NCBI GenBank assembly: GCA_007116425.1
Contig: SKIL01000252.1
Coordinates: 1 to 5,693, forward strand
DNA length: 5,693 nucleotides
DNA from: Bacteriovoracaceae bacterium
Lineage (GTDB): Bacteria > Bdellovibrionota > Bacteriovoracia > Bacteriovoracales > Bacteriovoracaceae
Reading direction: 5' to 3'
In this document: positions 1 through 5,644 of the stretch, one piece after another
Layout of the letters: each line of letters begins with the position of its first letter
Numbering within the stretch: position 1 is the stretch's first letter
Translations under genes and position numbers: made by a program
Notes under the pieces: model-generated
The model's input: only the letters and a program-made list of their open reading frames with translations
Database searches by the model: none
What the model was told of the DNA's origin: nothing

Positions 1-195
1 CATACCTTTAGCGTTTTGAATAAGCCCATTTGCCAAATCTTTAGGAAGGGAAAGGTCATTAATGTACTTCCTTACGACCTCTTCCGTCATAAAGCCAGCA
101 CCTACGCCAACAGAGATAACTTTTTTTAAGACATCCCCAAACAGGCCTTCAGACTTATCATCATCTTTGTGTTCAGAAGAATTATCAGAGCTCAT
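1..195 (-). CDS. Small acidic-N-terminus protein of unknown function, 3' part outside the window
   Basis: The reverse strand is open from an ATG at 193-195 to the window edge, giving 65 codons with no stop. The first ~16 residues are very hydrophilic (SSDNSSEHKDDDKSEG). Next comes a Gly/Val-rich stretch (around residues 26-35, VISVGVGAGF), then a charged, probably helical part (TEEVVRKYINDLSLPKDLAN). I do not recognise the family; the pattern loosely resembles small phasin-like or helical accessory proteins, but I would not assign that. The start is supported by an ATGA overlap with the stop of the upstream SRPBCC gene (192-195), so translation is probably coupled to it; the upstream SD-like AAAAGG is weak. 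There is no signal peptide at the N-terminus, so it is probably cytoplasmic. Existence is well supported; function is unknown. Confidence 0.72.
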   Translation of the reverse strand, partial: MSSDNSSEHKDDDKSEGLFGDVLKKVISVGVGAGFMTEEVVRKYINDLSLPKDLANGLIQNAKGM

Positions 196-626
196 AGTGA
201 CTGTGCCTTTTGTTCGTAAGACTTTAACATTTTTGGTAACTGAGTCTCAGTTAACGTAGTAACGATCTTGCCGGCCATTGGAATAAAACCTTTAATATCA
301 ATCTCAACGGTATAATCAACTTGAGTCTTACCGTCCCCTTTATCTGTTAACTCCCATGCTCCTGAATTAACTTTAAAAAGGTCTCCACTCTCTAAGCTCC
401 ACTCAACCTTATGAGGTTTGTTGTGGATCATTTTAAGTATATAGCGAATCTTTTTGATCATATTGATTGAATATTCAACTCTTGCACCAGAATCATTTTT
501 TTCTAAAACGTTTACAGTGCTTACTCCTTCAACAAAGTCTGGATAATCCTGATAAGAAGTGATGGCCTCGTATACTTTATCAATTGGGGCTTCAAATATA
601 ACCGTCTTCTTAGTACTTGCACCCAT
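192..626 (-). CDS. SRPBCC / START-like (polyketide cyclase, COQ10-type) family protein
   Basis: A 144-residue protein with the usual layout of the SRPBCC superfamily (polyketide_cyc/COQ10-like, normally ~140-150 aa). It has a first strand followed by the helix APIDKVYEAITSYQDYPDFV (residues 13-32; the YPDFV turn is typical), several alternating beta strands (about 37-110) and a long C-terminal helix (about 116-142) that would close a hydrophobic cavity. Family members bind lipids, quinones or other hydrophobic ligands; the ligand here cannot be read from sequence. I chose the ATG at 624-626 because AAGGAGA lies 7 nt upstream, and because a more upstream ATG at 674 has no SD and would add 16 residues outside the domain. 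It lies 51 bp downstream of glpX, and its stop overlaps the start of the next small gene (ATGA), suggesting a functional pair. No signal peptide is seen, so it is likely cytoplasmic. Confidence 0.85.
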   Translation of the reverse strand: MGASTKKTVIFEAPIDKVYEAITSYQDYPDFVEGVSTVNVLEKNDSGARVEYSINMIKKIRYILKMIHNKPHKVEWSLESGDLFKVNSGAWELTDKGDGKTQVDYTVEIDIKGFIPMAGKIVTTLTETQLPKMLKSYEQKAQSL

Positions 627-633
627 ATCTAAG

Positions 634-640
634 TCTCCTT
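634..640 (-). promoter_or_regulatory. Ribosome binding site that sets the start of the SRPBCC gene
   Basis: On the minus strand this reads AAGGAGA, with a 7-nt spacer to the ATG at 626-624. It lies inside the upstream-extended reading frame, which argues against the ATG at 674 as the true start. Confidence 0.7.
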
Positions 641-677
641 GAGTTTCAAATTTAATCTGTTTTAACAAACCCATAAA

Positions 678-1631
678 TTAATAGCGTGGTTTCTTATCAA
701 AATGATGTTCAGCTGAAATATAGCGAATGGTACCAGATGCACTTCGCATAACCAAAGAATGAGTTATCGCTCCCCAACTCTTAAACTTTACACCATCCAA
801 AAAGTTTCCGGTTGTTACACCGGTCGCACAAAACATGACGTTACCACTAGCAAGGTCATCAATATGCAAAACCTTATTAATATCCTGAACTCCCATATCC
901 CTAGTTCTTTGCTCTTCTTCAGCATCTTGTGGTTTTAAAATTCCTTGAAACTCTCCACCCATACAACTAAGTGCGGCAGCTGAAATCACTCCTTCAGGAG
1001 CGGCACCAACGCCTAAGAGGATATCTACACCAGAGTTTGGCTCACAAGTTGCGATCGCTGCAGAAATATCACCATCTCCAATCAAGTTAATCCGAGCACC
1101 AGTTTCACGAACCTCTCGAATCAACTCTTCATGGCGAGGCCGATCTAAAATAATCGCTGTGATATCTTGAACTCGACATTTTTTTGCTTGGGCCAGACGC
1201 TTAATATTTTCAGTAGCACCCAAGCGAATATCGACAATCCCTTTCCCTTCGGGACCACAAGCAATTTTATCCATATAAGTATCTGGTGCATGAAGTAAGT
1301 TTCCTTTTTCCCCAATGGCCATAACAGAGATTGAATTGTAGCCACCGTTAGCACAGACAGAAGTTCCCTCAAGCGGGTCTAATGCAATCTCTAGTTCTGG
1401 GCCTCTGCCAGTTCCGACCTTTTCACCGATAAAAAGCATTGGGGCCTCATCTCTCTCTCCTTCACCAATGACTACAGTGGCATCACACTCAACAGAATCA
1501 AGCATCGCACGCATGGCATCCACGGCAGCTTGATCTGCAGCTTTTTCATCACCCCGCCCCATAAGTCGCGCCGAGGCAATGGCGGCCATTTCAGTTACCC
1601 TTACAAACTCTAAGGCAAGGTTGCGATTCAT
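678..1631 (-). CDS. glpX: Class II fructose-1,6-bisphosphatase (GlpX)
   Basis: Hydrolyses fructose-1,6-bisphosphate to fructose-6-phosphate and phosphate, the committed step of gluconeogenesis, in the cytoplasm and with a divalent metal. The 317-residue protein is slightly shorter than E. coli GlpX (336). Its active-site residues fall at the same numbers as in E. coli: Asp33, Glu57 (in VIGEGERDEAPML), Asp85 and Thr90 in DPLEGT, and Glu213 in GAAPEGV. The glycine-rich GDGD segment near residue 185 is also present. The ATG is preceded by AAAAGGAG with a 5-nt spacer (1637-1644). It lies 67 bp downstream of the PilZ gene and 51 bp upstream of the SRPBCC gene, all in one direction, with no terminator seen between them. 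Some GlpX homologues also act on sedoheptulose-1,7-bisphosphate, which cannot be judged here. No class I FBPase is visible in the window. Confidence 0.97.
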   Translation of the reverse strand: MNRNLALEFVRVTEMAAIASARLMGRGDEKAADQAAVDAMRAMLDSVECDATVVIGEGERDEAPMLFIGEKVGTGRGPELEIALDPLEGTSVCANGGYNSISVMAIGEKGNLLHAPDTYMDKIACGPEGKGIVDIRLGATENIKRLAQAKKCRVQDITAIILDRPRHEELIREVRETGARINLIGDGDISAAIATCEPNSGVDILLGVGAAPEGVISAAALSCMGGEFQGILKPQDAEEEQRTRDMGVQDINKVLHIDDLASGNVMFCATGVTTGNFLDGVKFKSWGAITHSLVMRSASGTIRYISAEHHFDKKPRY

Positions 1632-1698
1632 AGGAACTCCTTTTCACCTTTAAAAACATAACTTTAAAATTGTTAAAAGAATCGCATCCCTCTGCCAT

Positions 1699-2433
1699 TT
1701 AGGCCAGTATTTTACCAAGTTTCACGCTTAAGAAATCATTGATACGCGAGTTGAGAACATCGTGAGAAAGATGCTCTATGACACTAAGAGCAAATTTTAT
1801 TTTTTGGTGATCGACACTTTCATCAAACTCAAACAAATAGACATCTTCTGGTGTTAATGGAGCGTCAAGATCTTTCTGTCGGGAGGCCTTTCCTGTTGTC
1901 ACTCCAACACCGTCCTGCCACTCAACAAATGAATCGAGTAAAATAAATTGAAATTTAGAATACTCTCTATCTACGTGTTGCCAAATAAATATTTCTGCAG
2001 GCCCATCTGCACGTAACCAGTGAGTTAATTCACCCGAAGTTTGAATATCAAACTCCTCAGTATTTACAGCTCTAATACCTGCAACAATATTCTCAACAGA
2101 AAAAAACTTTTGAAGAGAACTTTGAATTCCTTTATTTTTTGAAAACTCAACCCCAAGATCATATGGCCTAGTCCACATAACTCGCCCATTAATCAAAACT
2201 TCTAGGCCTCGCCAATGAATAGAGCCTTTTATCTCCTGTCCCTCAGTATATTTATGACCTCCATTTTTGAGCCCAATACGCATTCCACTGTGAGAAATAT
2301 TATCAACTTGAAAAGCATGCAGATGCTCTTTACAGTCGGACTTAAAGGTGAGGTAACTAAATGGAAAGCGAGGTAAAATTCGCTCTTCAATTTTTTTTTG
2401 ATCAGTCTTAATCAGATTAAAGTTTCTTTCCAT
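1699..2433 (-). CDS. PilZ-domain (c-di-GMP-binding) protein with unassigned C-terminal region
   Basis: The N-terminal ~100 residues form a PilZ domain. The RxxxR motif is present (R18-ILP-R22), followed by (D/N)xSxxG as N45-I-S47-H-S-G50. The domain closes with the usual strand pattern ending in DLGVEF (residues 92-97). Both c-di-GMP contact motifs are intact, so ligand binding is likely. Residues ~105-244 match no domain I recognise. They contain a beta-rich part (about 125-175, with WLRADGPAEIFIW) and a terminal helical part (about 206-243, with ALSVIEHLSHDVLNSRINDFL). No membrane segment or signal peptide is seen, so it is likely a cytoplasmic effector acting on motility, adhesion or another c-di-GMP output. 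The ATG at 2431-2433 has only a weak GAGAG-type SD. A run of nine A in codons 12-15 is a possible slippage site. It may be the first gene of the leftward block. Confidence 0.88.
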   Translation of the reverse strand: MERNFNLIKTDQKKIEERILPRFPFSYLTFKSDCKEHLHAFQVDNISHSGMRIGLKNGGHKYTEGQEIKGSIHWRGLEVLINGRVMWTRPYDLGVEFSKNKGIQSSLQKFFSVENIVAGIRAVNTEEFDIQTSGELTHWLRADGPAEIFIWQHVDREYSKFQFILLDSFVEWQDGVGVTTGKASRQKDLDAPLTPEDVYLFEFDESVDHQKIKFALSVIEHLSHDVLNSRINDFLSVKLGKILA

Positions 2434-2569
2434 AAATCTCTCTATTTTTGAAAAATGCTTCTCCTATTATGACCTCAATGCGCTGAATTTTTTAGTCCTA
2501 ACATTTTCTGCCCATCACTCTAAAAGCAATCCTATGCTAGACGTACAATAATTACTTTGATAGCTTTGA
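2434..2569. promoter_or_regulatory. Divergent intergenic region between the PilZ gene and pgsA
   Basis: This 136-bp AT-rich region must hold the promoters of both divergent blocks. For pgsA a TACAAT -10-like hexamer is at 2544-2549 without a convincing -35. For the PilZ gene, CATAAT on the minus strand (2467-2472) is the best -10 candidate, also without a good -35. A 13-bp inverted repeat, ATTTTT-G-AAAAAT (2444-2456), lies just upstream of the PilZ gene start and would fall in its leader. No clear operator or riboswitch is seen. Confidence 0.4.
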
Positions 2570-3274
2570 ATGGCCAATTCGAGCAAAAAAAGCAAGGAGA
2601 TGCGACCTTTGAGCGAATCAATCCACATACCCGACCACTCTGATCAAGAGTGGCAAATAGATAATTTACCCAATCGACTCACCATTATTCGAGTTTTACT
2701 CATTCCAGTAATTATTGGTGCGCTGTATATCACACTTTTTGATATTCCCTGGGTCACTCCATATGAAAGGCTCTTAGGTTATTTTGCTGCGGTTGTTTTT
2801 ATCGTGGCCTCTGTGACAGACTTTCTCGACGGGTTTATTGCGCGAAGAAGACAAATTGTAACCGTCTTTGGGAGTTTTCTCGACCCGATTGCGGATAAAT
2901 TTCTCGTTGTATCCTCATTAATTATTCTCCAAGAAATGGGAAGAATCCCTGTAATTATTGTAATTATTTTAGTTTTACGCGAAATGTATATTACTGCTCT
3001 TAGACTTATGGCCATGGAAAGGGGAATAAGTGTTCCTGTTGGAGCGCTTGGAAAGTGGAAGACCACCTTTCAAATGATTGCAATTCCTTTACTCATGGCC
3101 TATGACACCATTGGACAGATCTCAATGGCCCTACTTGGATCAATTTTTATTTATCTCGCTTCACTATTTTCCCTTTACTCAGCAGGACAGTACTCATTGG
3201 GACTATTGCGAAAAATTAAACATCTTAAAAAACAAAAGAAAAAAAAGAAACCACCCCTTTCAGAAGGAGTTTAA
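2570..3274 (+). CDS. pgsA: CDP-diacylglycerol--glycerol-3-phosphate 3-phosphatidyltransferase (PgsA)
   Basis: Integral inner-membrane enzyme that transfers a phosphatidyl group from CDP-diacylglycerol to glycerol-3-phosphate, the first committed step to phosphatidylglycerol and cardiolipin. The full CDP-alcohol phosphatidyltransferase signature is present: D84-x2-D87-G88-x2-A91-R92-x8-G101-x3-D105-x3-D109. The family N-terminal motif (NLPNRLTIIRVLLIP) begins near residue 32. About six hydrophobic segments are visible (roughly 38-58, 68-86, 108-122, 126-141, 166-180, 184-205). At 234 residues it is longer than usual (~180-200), because of a ~30-residue hydrophilic N-terminal extension and a lysine-rich tail (residues 215-227). 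The start is uncertain: ATG 2570 has no SD, whereas an in-frame TTG at 2609 has AAGGAG (2594-2599) 9 nt upstream and would give 221 residues. Other CDP-alcohol transferases are possible, but the order of motifs and the NLPN start fit PgsA best. serB follows one base after the stop. Confidence 0.9.
   Translation: MANSSKKSKEMRPLSESIHIPDHSDQEWQIDNLPNRLTIIRVLLIPVIIGALYITLFDIPWVTPYERLLGYFAAVVFIVASVTDFLDGFIARRRQIVTVFGSFLDPIADKFLVVSSLIILQEMGRIPVIIVIILVLREMYITALRLMAMERGISVPVGALGKWKTTFQMIAIPLLMAYDTIGQISMALLGSIFIYLASLFSLYSAGQYSLGLLRKIKHLKKQKKKKKPPLSEGV
2594..2599 (+). promoter_or_regulatory. Strong SD sequence inside the annotated pgsA start, pointing to an alternative TTG start
   Basis: AAGGAG directly abuts the ATG at 2600, too close to serve it, but lies 9 nt before an in-frame TTG at 2609-2611. 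The annotated ATG at 2570 has no recognisable SD. This makes TTG 2609 a serious alternative start for PgsA. Confidence 0.4.
3264..3269 (+). promoter_or_regulatory. Ribosome binding site for serB, embedded in the last codons of pgsA
   Basis: AAGGAG lies 6 nt upstream of the TTG at 3276-3278 and overlaps the final sense codons of pgsA, whose stop is at 3272-3274. This decides the serB start and indicates translational coupling of the two genes. Confidence 0.78.
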
Positions 3275-3275
3275 A

Positions 3276-4490
3276 TTGCCGCTATCTAAAAATGGAGACC
3301 TTTATCTCATAACTGTAAGTGGTAAAGACCACCCAGGTATTACGGCCGAACTTATGCGTGCAGTTTCGGCATCCGGCGATGAAGTTATAGATATGGGTCA
3401 AGCTGTAACTCATGGGTTATTGTCCTTAAGCTTTGTTTTAAAAATTAATTCTGTTCCTGAAAATGCAACTCGCACTCCAATCATCCGCGACCTCCTTTTC
3501 CTCGCAAAAGATATTGGGCTTGAATTAGAATATGAGAAAATTGAAGAAGATCTAGACAAGGACACTCAAGAAGAAAGTTTAGAAAGTATTTTTGTCCTTA
3601 ACTGTGTGACTCCCGAGAAAATTACCGCCTCTTTTATTCGAGATACAGCTACTACGCTTGCAAAAAATAAAATAAATATTCGTAGGATTGATAAAGTTTC
3701 TCCAAAAAGCTTCAGCTCTCTTGAAATCACGACAACTGTTCCAGGATTTCTGGACTTAGACTCGGTCAAACATGATCTCATTGAGGTCAGTACAAATCAC
3801 AAAGTCGATGTGGCCTTCCTCAAAGATAATGTTTTTAGAAGAAGCAAGAGACTTATTGTCTTTGATATGGACTCCACTCTTATTCAAACTGAAGTTATCG
3901 ATGAAATGGCGGAATTAGCAGGCGTAGGAGACCAAGTAAAAGCAATCACAGAACAAGCGATGAACGGAGAAATTGATTTTAATGAATCTCTTATAAAACG
4001 GGTTCAAGCGCTTGAAGGACTTGATAAAGAAAAGCTTGTTGAACTCTCCAATCGACTTCCATTAACAGAAGGAGTGGAAGAGTTTATTCAAACGGTTAAA
4101 AGACTTGGATATAAAGTAGCTCTCATCTCTGGAGGCTTTAGTTTTTTTACAGACCGACTAAAAGACCTACTTAAAATAGATTACGCCTTTGCCAATGAAC
4201 TCGAATTTCGAGAGGACAAGTTAACAGGTAAAGTCATCGGGACAATTGTTAACGCTGAACAAAAAGCGCTTCTTCTAAAACTGATCGCTCAACAAGAAAA
4301 CATTAGTCTTGAACAAGTCGTCGCCATTGGTGATGGAGCAAACGACTTGCCAATGCTCTCAACAGCAGGGCTGGGGATTGCTTTTCACGCGAAAGACATT
4401 GTGCGCAAAAAAGCGGAACAACGTATGAGCCACGGGCCAATGACTTCAATTCTCTATTTCTTAGGAATCCCCGGAGTAGAAGATATCTAA
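3276..4490 (+). CDS. serB: Phosphoserine phosphatase SerB with two N-terminal ACT domains
   Basis: Dephosphorylates O-phospho-L-serine to L-serine, the last step of the phosphorylated serine pathway, in the cytoplasm. The first ACT domain spans about residues 8-85 (ITVSGKDHPGITAEL, with the G-x-D-x-P-G turn) and the second about 103-180. The HAD phosphatase domain spans about 190-400. Motif I is D197-M-D199-S-T201, followed by cap residues Glu206 and Arg242; motif II is Ser285 in ISGGF; the motif III lysine is Lys330; motif IV is GDGAND with Asp353 and Asp357. All catalytic residues are intact. The 404-residue length and ACT-ACT-PSP order match Mycobacterium SerB2-type enzymes (~409 aa), in which the ACT domains sense serine or other amino acids. 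The start is TTG at 3276, set by AAGGAG 6 nt upstream; no ATG gives a full first ACT domain. The frame stays open back to 3078 inside pgsA, which is a chance shadow or a slippage route. Confidence 0.95.
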   Translation: MPLSKNGDLYLITVSGKDHPGITAELMRAVSASGDEVIDMGQAVTHGLLSLSFVLKINSVPENATRTPIIRDLLFLAKDIGLELEYEKIEEDLDKDTQEESLESIFVLNCVTPEKITASFIRDTATTLAKNKINIRRIDKVSPKSFSSLEITTTVPGFLDLDSVKHDLIEVSTNHKVDVAFLKDNVFRRSKRLIVFDMDSTLIQTEVIDEMAELAGVGDQVKAITEQAMNGEIDFNESLIKRVQALEGLDKEKLVELSNRLPLTEGVEEFIQTVKRLGYKVALISGGFSFFTDRLKDLLKIDYAFANELEFREDKLTGKVIGTIVNAEQKALLLKLIAQQENISLEQVVAIGDGANDLPMLSTAGLGIAFHAKDIVRKKAEQRMSHGPMTSILYFLGIPGVEDI

Positions 4491-4501
4491 AAAATGCTGT
4501 A

Positions 4502-4531
4502 TTTACATTTTGTAGCAAATCTTTTTATACT
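4502..4531 (+). promoter_or_regulatory. Sigma70-like promoter for panD
   Basis: TTTACA (4502-4507), an 18-nt spacer and TATACT (4526-4531) each match the sigma70 consensus at five of six positions. Transcription would start near 4538, giving a ~20-nt leader before panD. It lies in the only gap between serB and panD, so panD is probably transcribed at least partly on its own. Confidence 0.55.
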
Positions 4532-4557
4532 CCCTCTACTTTGAGGATAGGAATTTA

Positions 4558-4899
4558 ATGCGAGAAGTACTTCAGTCAAAAATTCATAAAGGTATCGTAA
4601 CTGAGGCCGACCTTAGCTATATTGGCAGTGTCACAATAGATCAGGATCTTTTAGATAAAACTGACTTATGGCCGGGGCAGAAAGTTCTCATTGTCAGTAA
4701 TACATCCGGTGCCAGACTTGAGACCTATGTCATCTCGGGAGAGAGAGGTAGCGGTATCATTGGGATTAACGGAGCCGCAGCTCACCTGATTAAAAAAGGT
4801 GAAGAAGTTATCATTATTGGTTTTCAGTTTTCAGAAAGGCCAACTGAACCAAAATGCATTTTAGTTGATCAAAAGAATCGCTTCCTCAAATACCTATAA
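4558..4899 (+). CDS. panD: Aspartate 1-decarboxylase proenzyme (PanD)
   Basis: Converts L-aspartate to beta-alanine for pantothenate and coenzyme A synthesis; cytoplasmic, made as a proenzyme that self-cleaves to form a pyruvoyl group. The cleavage pair Gly23-Ser24 lies in SYIGSVTI, so Ser24 would become the pyruvoyl residue. Other matches to E. coli PanD, shifted by one, are Lys8, His10, Tyr21, Arg53, Thr56, Tyr57 and the NGAAAH loop (Asn71-His76). The position of E. coli Trp47 is Val46 here. At 113 residues it is shorter than E. coli PanD (126); the C-terminal tail after ~residue 92 is short and divergent. The ATG has AGGA 5 nt upstream (4549-4552) and a second GAGGA further up. No panB or panC is adjacent, so the pathway is scattered in this genome. 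The 3' end is followed closely by the LRR gene. Confidence 0.96.
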   Translation: MREVLQSKIHKGIVTEADLSYIGSVTIDQDLLDKTDLWPGQKVLIVSNTSGARLETYVISGERGSGIIGINGAAAHLIKKGEEVIIIGFQFSERPTEPKCILVDQKNRFLKYL

Positions 4900-4941
4900 T
4901 AAGATTTTTAATAACTCAAAACTTTTTCTTACCTCGTCTCA

Positions 4942-4950
4942 TGTTACAAT
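4942..4950 (+). promoter_or_regulatory. Candidate extended -10 promoter for the LRR gene
   Basis: TG-T-TACAAT fits the extended -10 form (TGnTATAAT with one mismatch), with no clear -35. The predicted start of transcription, 7-8 nt downstream, is at 4957-4958, coinciding with the A of the ATG at 4958. A perfect TATAAT at 4895-4900, over the panD stop, is an alternative that also lacks a -35. Confidence 0.35.
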
Positions 4951-4957
4951 GTTGAAC

Positions 4958-5581
4958 ATGACGAATACAACTCGAACGGTCACACTGAAATTGACTCGCT
5001 CACAAAGAGAGCTTACATTAAAACACCTTCAAGAAATTGAGCAAATCATCCACGATCCTGCTGCCATAAAATTAGAGCTTATTGCACCCTCACTTGAAAT
5101 TCTGCCTAAGGAAATTGCACAAATACAAAATCTCACTTTCCTCAACCTCACAATTGGGCCCATTGAGGCCGAACATTGGCCCGATCTTCTATGGTCTCAC
5201 TCAAAACTCAATCGCTTAAACATTGTCGCTCAAAGTGGTATAGAGCTTCCACAACAAATTCAACAAAAGATCACACCTTTGCCAAGTTTGGAATATTTAA
5301 CTTTAAAAAACTCTGGATTGAGCAAGTTGCCAAGTTGGCTTTACCAACTAAAGGCCTTAAAAGAAGTTCTCATAAATGGAGCAAAGCTCACTGAACTCGA
5401 CTCCAATATTCAAAACTGGAGTAAACTTTCCCGTCTTTCTCTTGATCGAAATCAAATTGAAAAATTTCCTGAAGAATTTTATCAACTTAATAAACTCGTT
5501 CATTTGTCTTTAGACGGCAATCCACTCTCAGAACAAACAAAACAGAAAATTTACGAGCGTTGGAAAATATTTATTGATTAA
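4958..5581 (+). CDS. Small leucine-rich-repeat protein of unknown role
   Basis: A 207-residue protein with about seven leucine-rich repeats of roughly 22-27 residues after a charged N-terminal helix (residues ~12-33). The repeats begin near residues 38, 59, 84, 111, 134, 157 and 180. The clearest are LEYLTLKNSGLSKLPSWLYQ, LSRLSLDRNQIEKFPEEFYQ and LVHLSLDGNPL, of the LxxLxLxxNxLxxLPxxxxxL type. The second and third repeats are irregular, and the last runs into a short charged C-terminal helix ending KIFID. LRR arcs bind other proteins; the partner is unknown. No signal peptide or membrane segment is seen, so it is probably cytoplasmic. The start is uncertain: ATG 4958, ATG 4949 and a TTG at 4865 inside panD all lack an SD. 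I prefer 4958 because a candidate extended -10 places the transcription start there, and residues before it look unstructured. Confidence 0.82.
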   Translation: MTNTTRTVTLKLTRSQRELTLKHLQEIEQIIHDPAAIKLELIAPSLEILPKEIAQIQNLTFLNLTIGPIEAEHWPDLLWSHSKLNRLNIVAQSGIELPQQIQQKITPLPSLEYLTLKNSGLSKLPSWLYQLKALKEVLINGAKLTELDSNIQNWSKLSRLSLDRNQIEKFPEEFYQLNKLVHLSLDGNPLSEQTKQKIYERWKIFID

Positions 5582-5610
5582 TTTTATGAGATTAATGGAT
5601 TTAGATTATA

Positions 5611-5644
5611 AAAAAAATTCAGCTCAATTGAGCTGAATTTTTTT
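5611..5644. terminator. Bidirectional Rho-independent terminator (perfect 34-bp palindrome)
   Basis: Seven A, then TTCAGCTC, AATT, GAGCTGAA and a T7 tract form a perfect inverted repeat centred at 5627/5628, with a 15-bp stem and a 4-nt loop. The A tract on the left and T tract on the right let it work on both strands. It lies 29 bp after the LRR gene and touches the stop codon (5643-5645) of the convergent gene on the right. Confidence 0.9.

Noticed and set aside
62..259. Plus-strand open frame of 65 codons
   Set aside because: It is antisense to the small acidic protein and the end of the SRPBCC gene, has no SD, and its low-complexity Ser/Thr/Pro content looks like a shadow of the other strand.
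1632..1698. A promoter for glpX in the PilZ-glpX gap
   Set aside because: The gap is AT-rich, but no -35/-10 pair with proper spacing stood out, and no terminator separates the genes.
2467..2495. FliA-like (sigma28) promoter before the PilZ gene: TAAA ... GGTCATAA on the minus strand
   Set aside because: Only five of eight -10 bases match and the spacing is off; it could be chance in AT-rich DNA.
3078..3275. Upstream extension of serB as 66 extra residues
   Set aside because: It lies wholly inside pgsA in another frame and has no SD for its TTG. The ACT domain begins just after the TTG at 3276, which has a proper SD.
4495..4526. Possible terminator after serB (TGCTGTA ... TGTAGCA, then a T5 tract)
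   Set aside because: The 7-bp stem includes two G-T pairs and a 9-nt loop, and the T tract is separated from the stem. It overlaps the panD promoter, so it is too weak to call.
4865..4957. N-terminal extension of the LRR protein from TTG 4865
   Set aside because: It overlaps the end of panD by 35 bases, lacks an SD, and adds unstructured residues with no LRR pattern.
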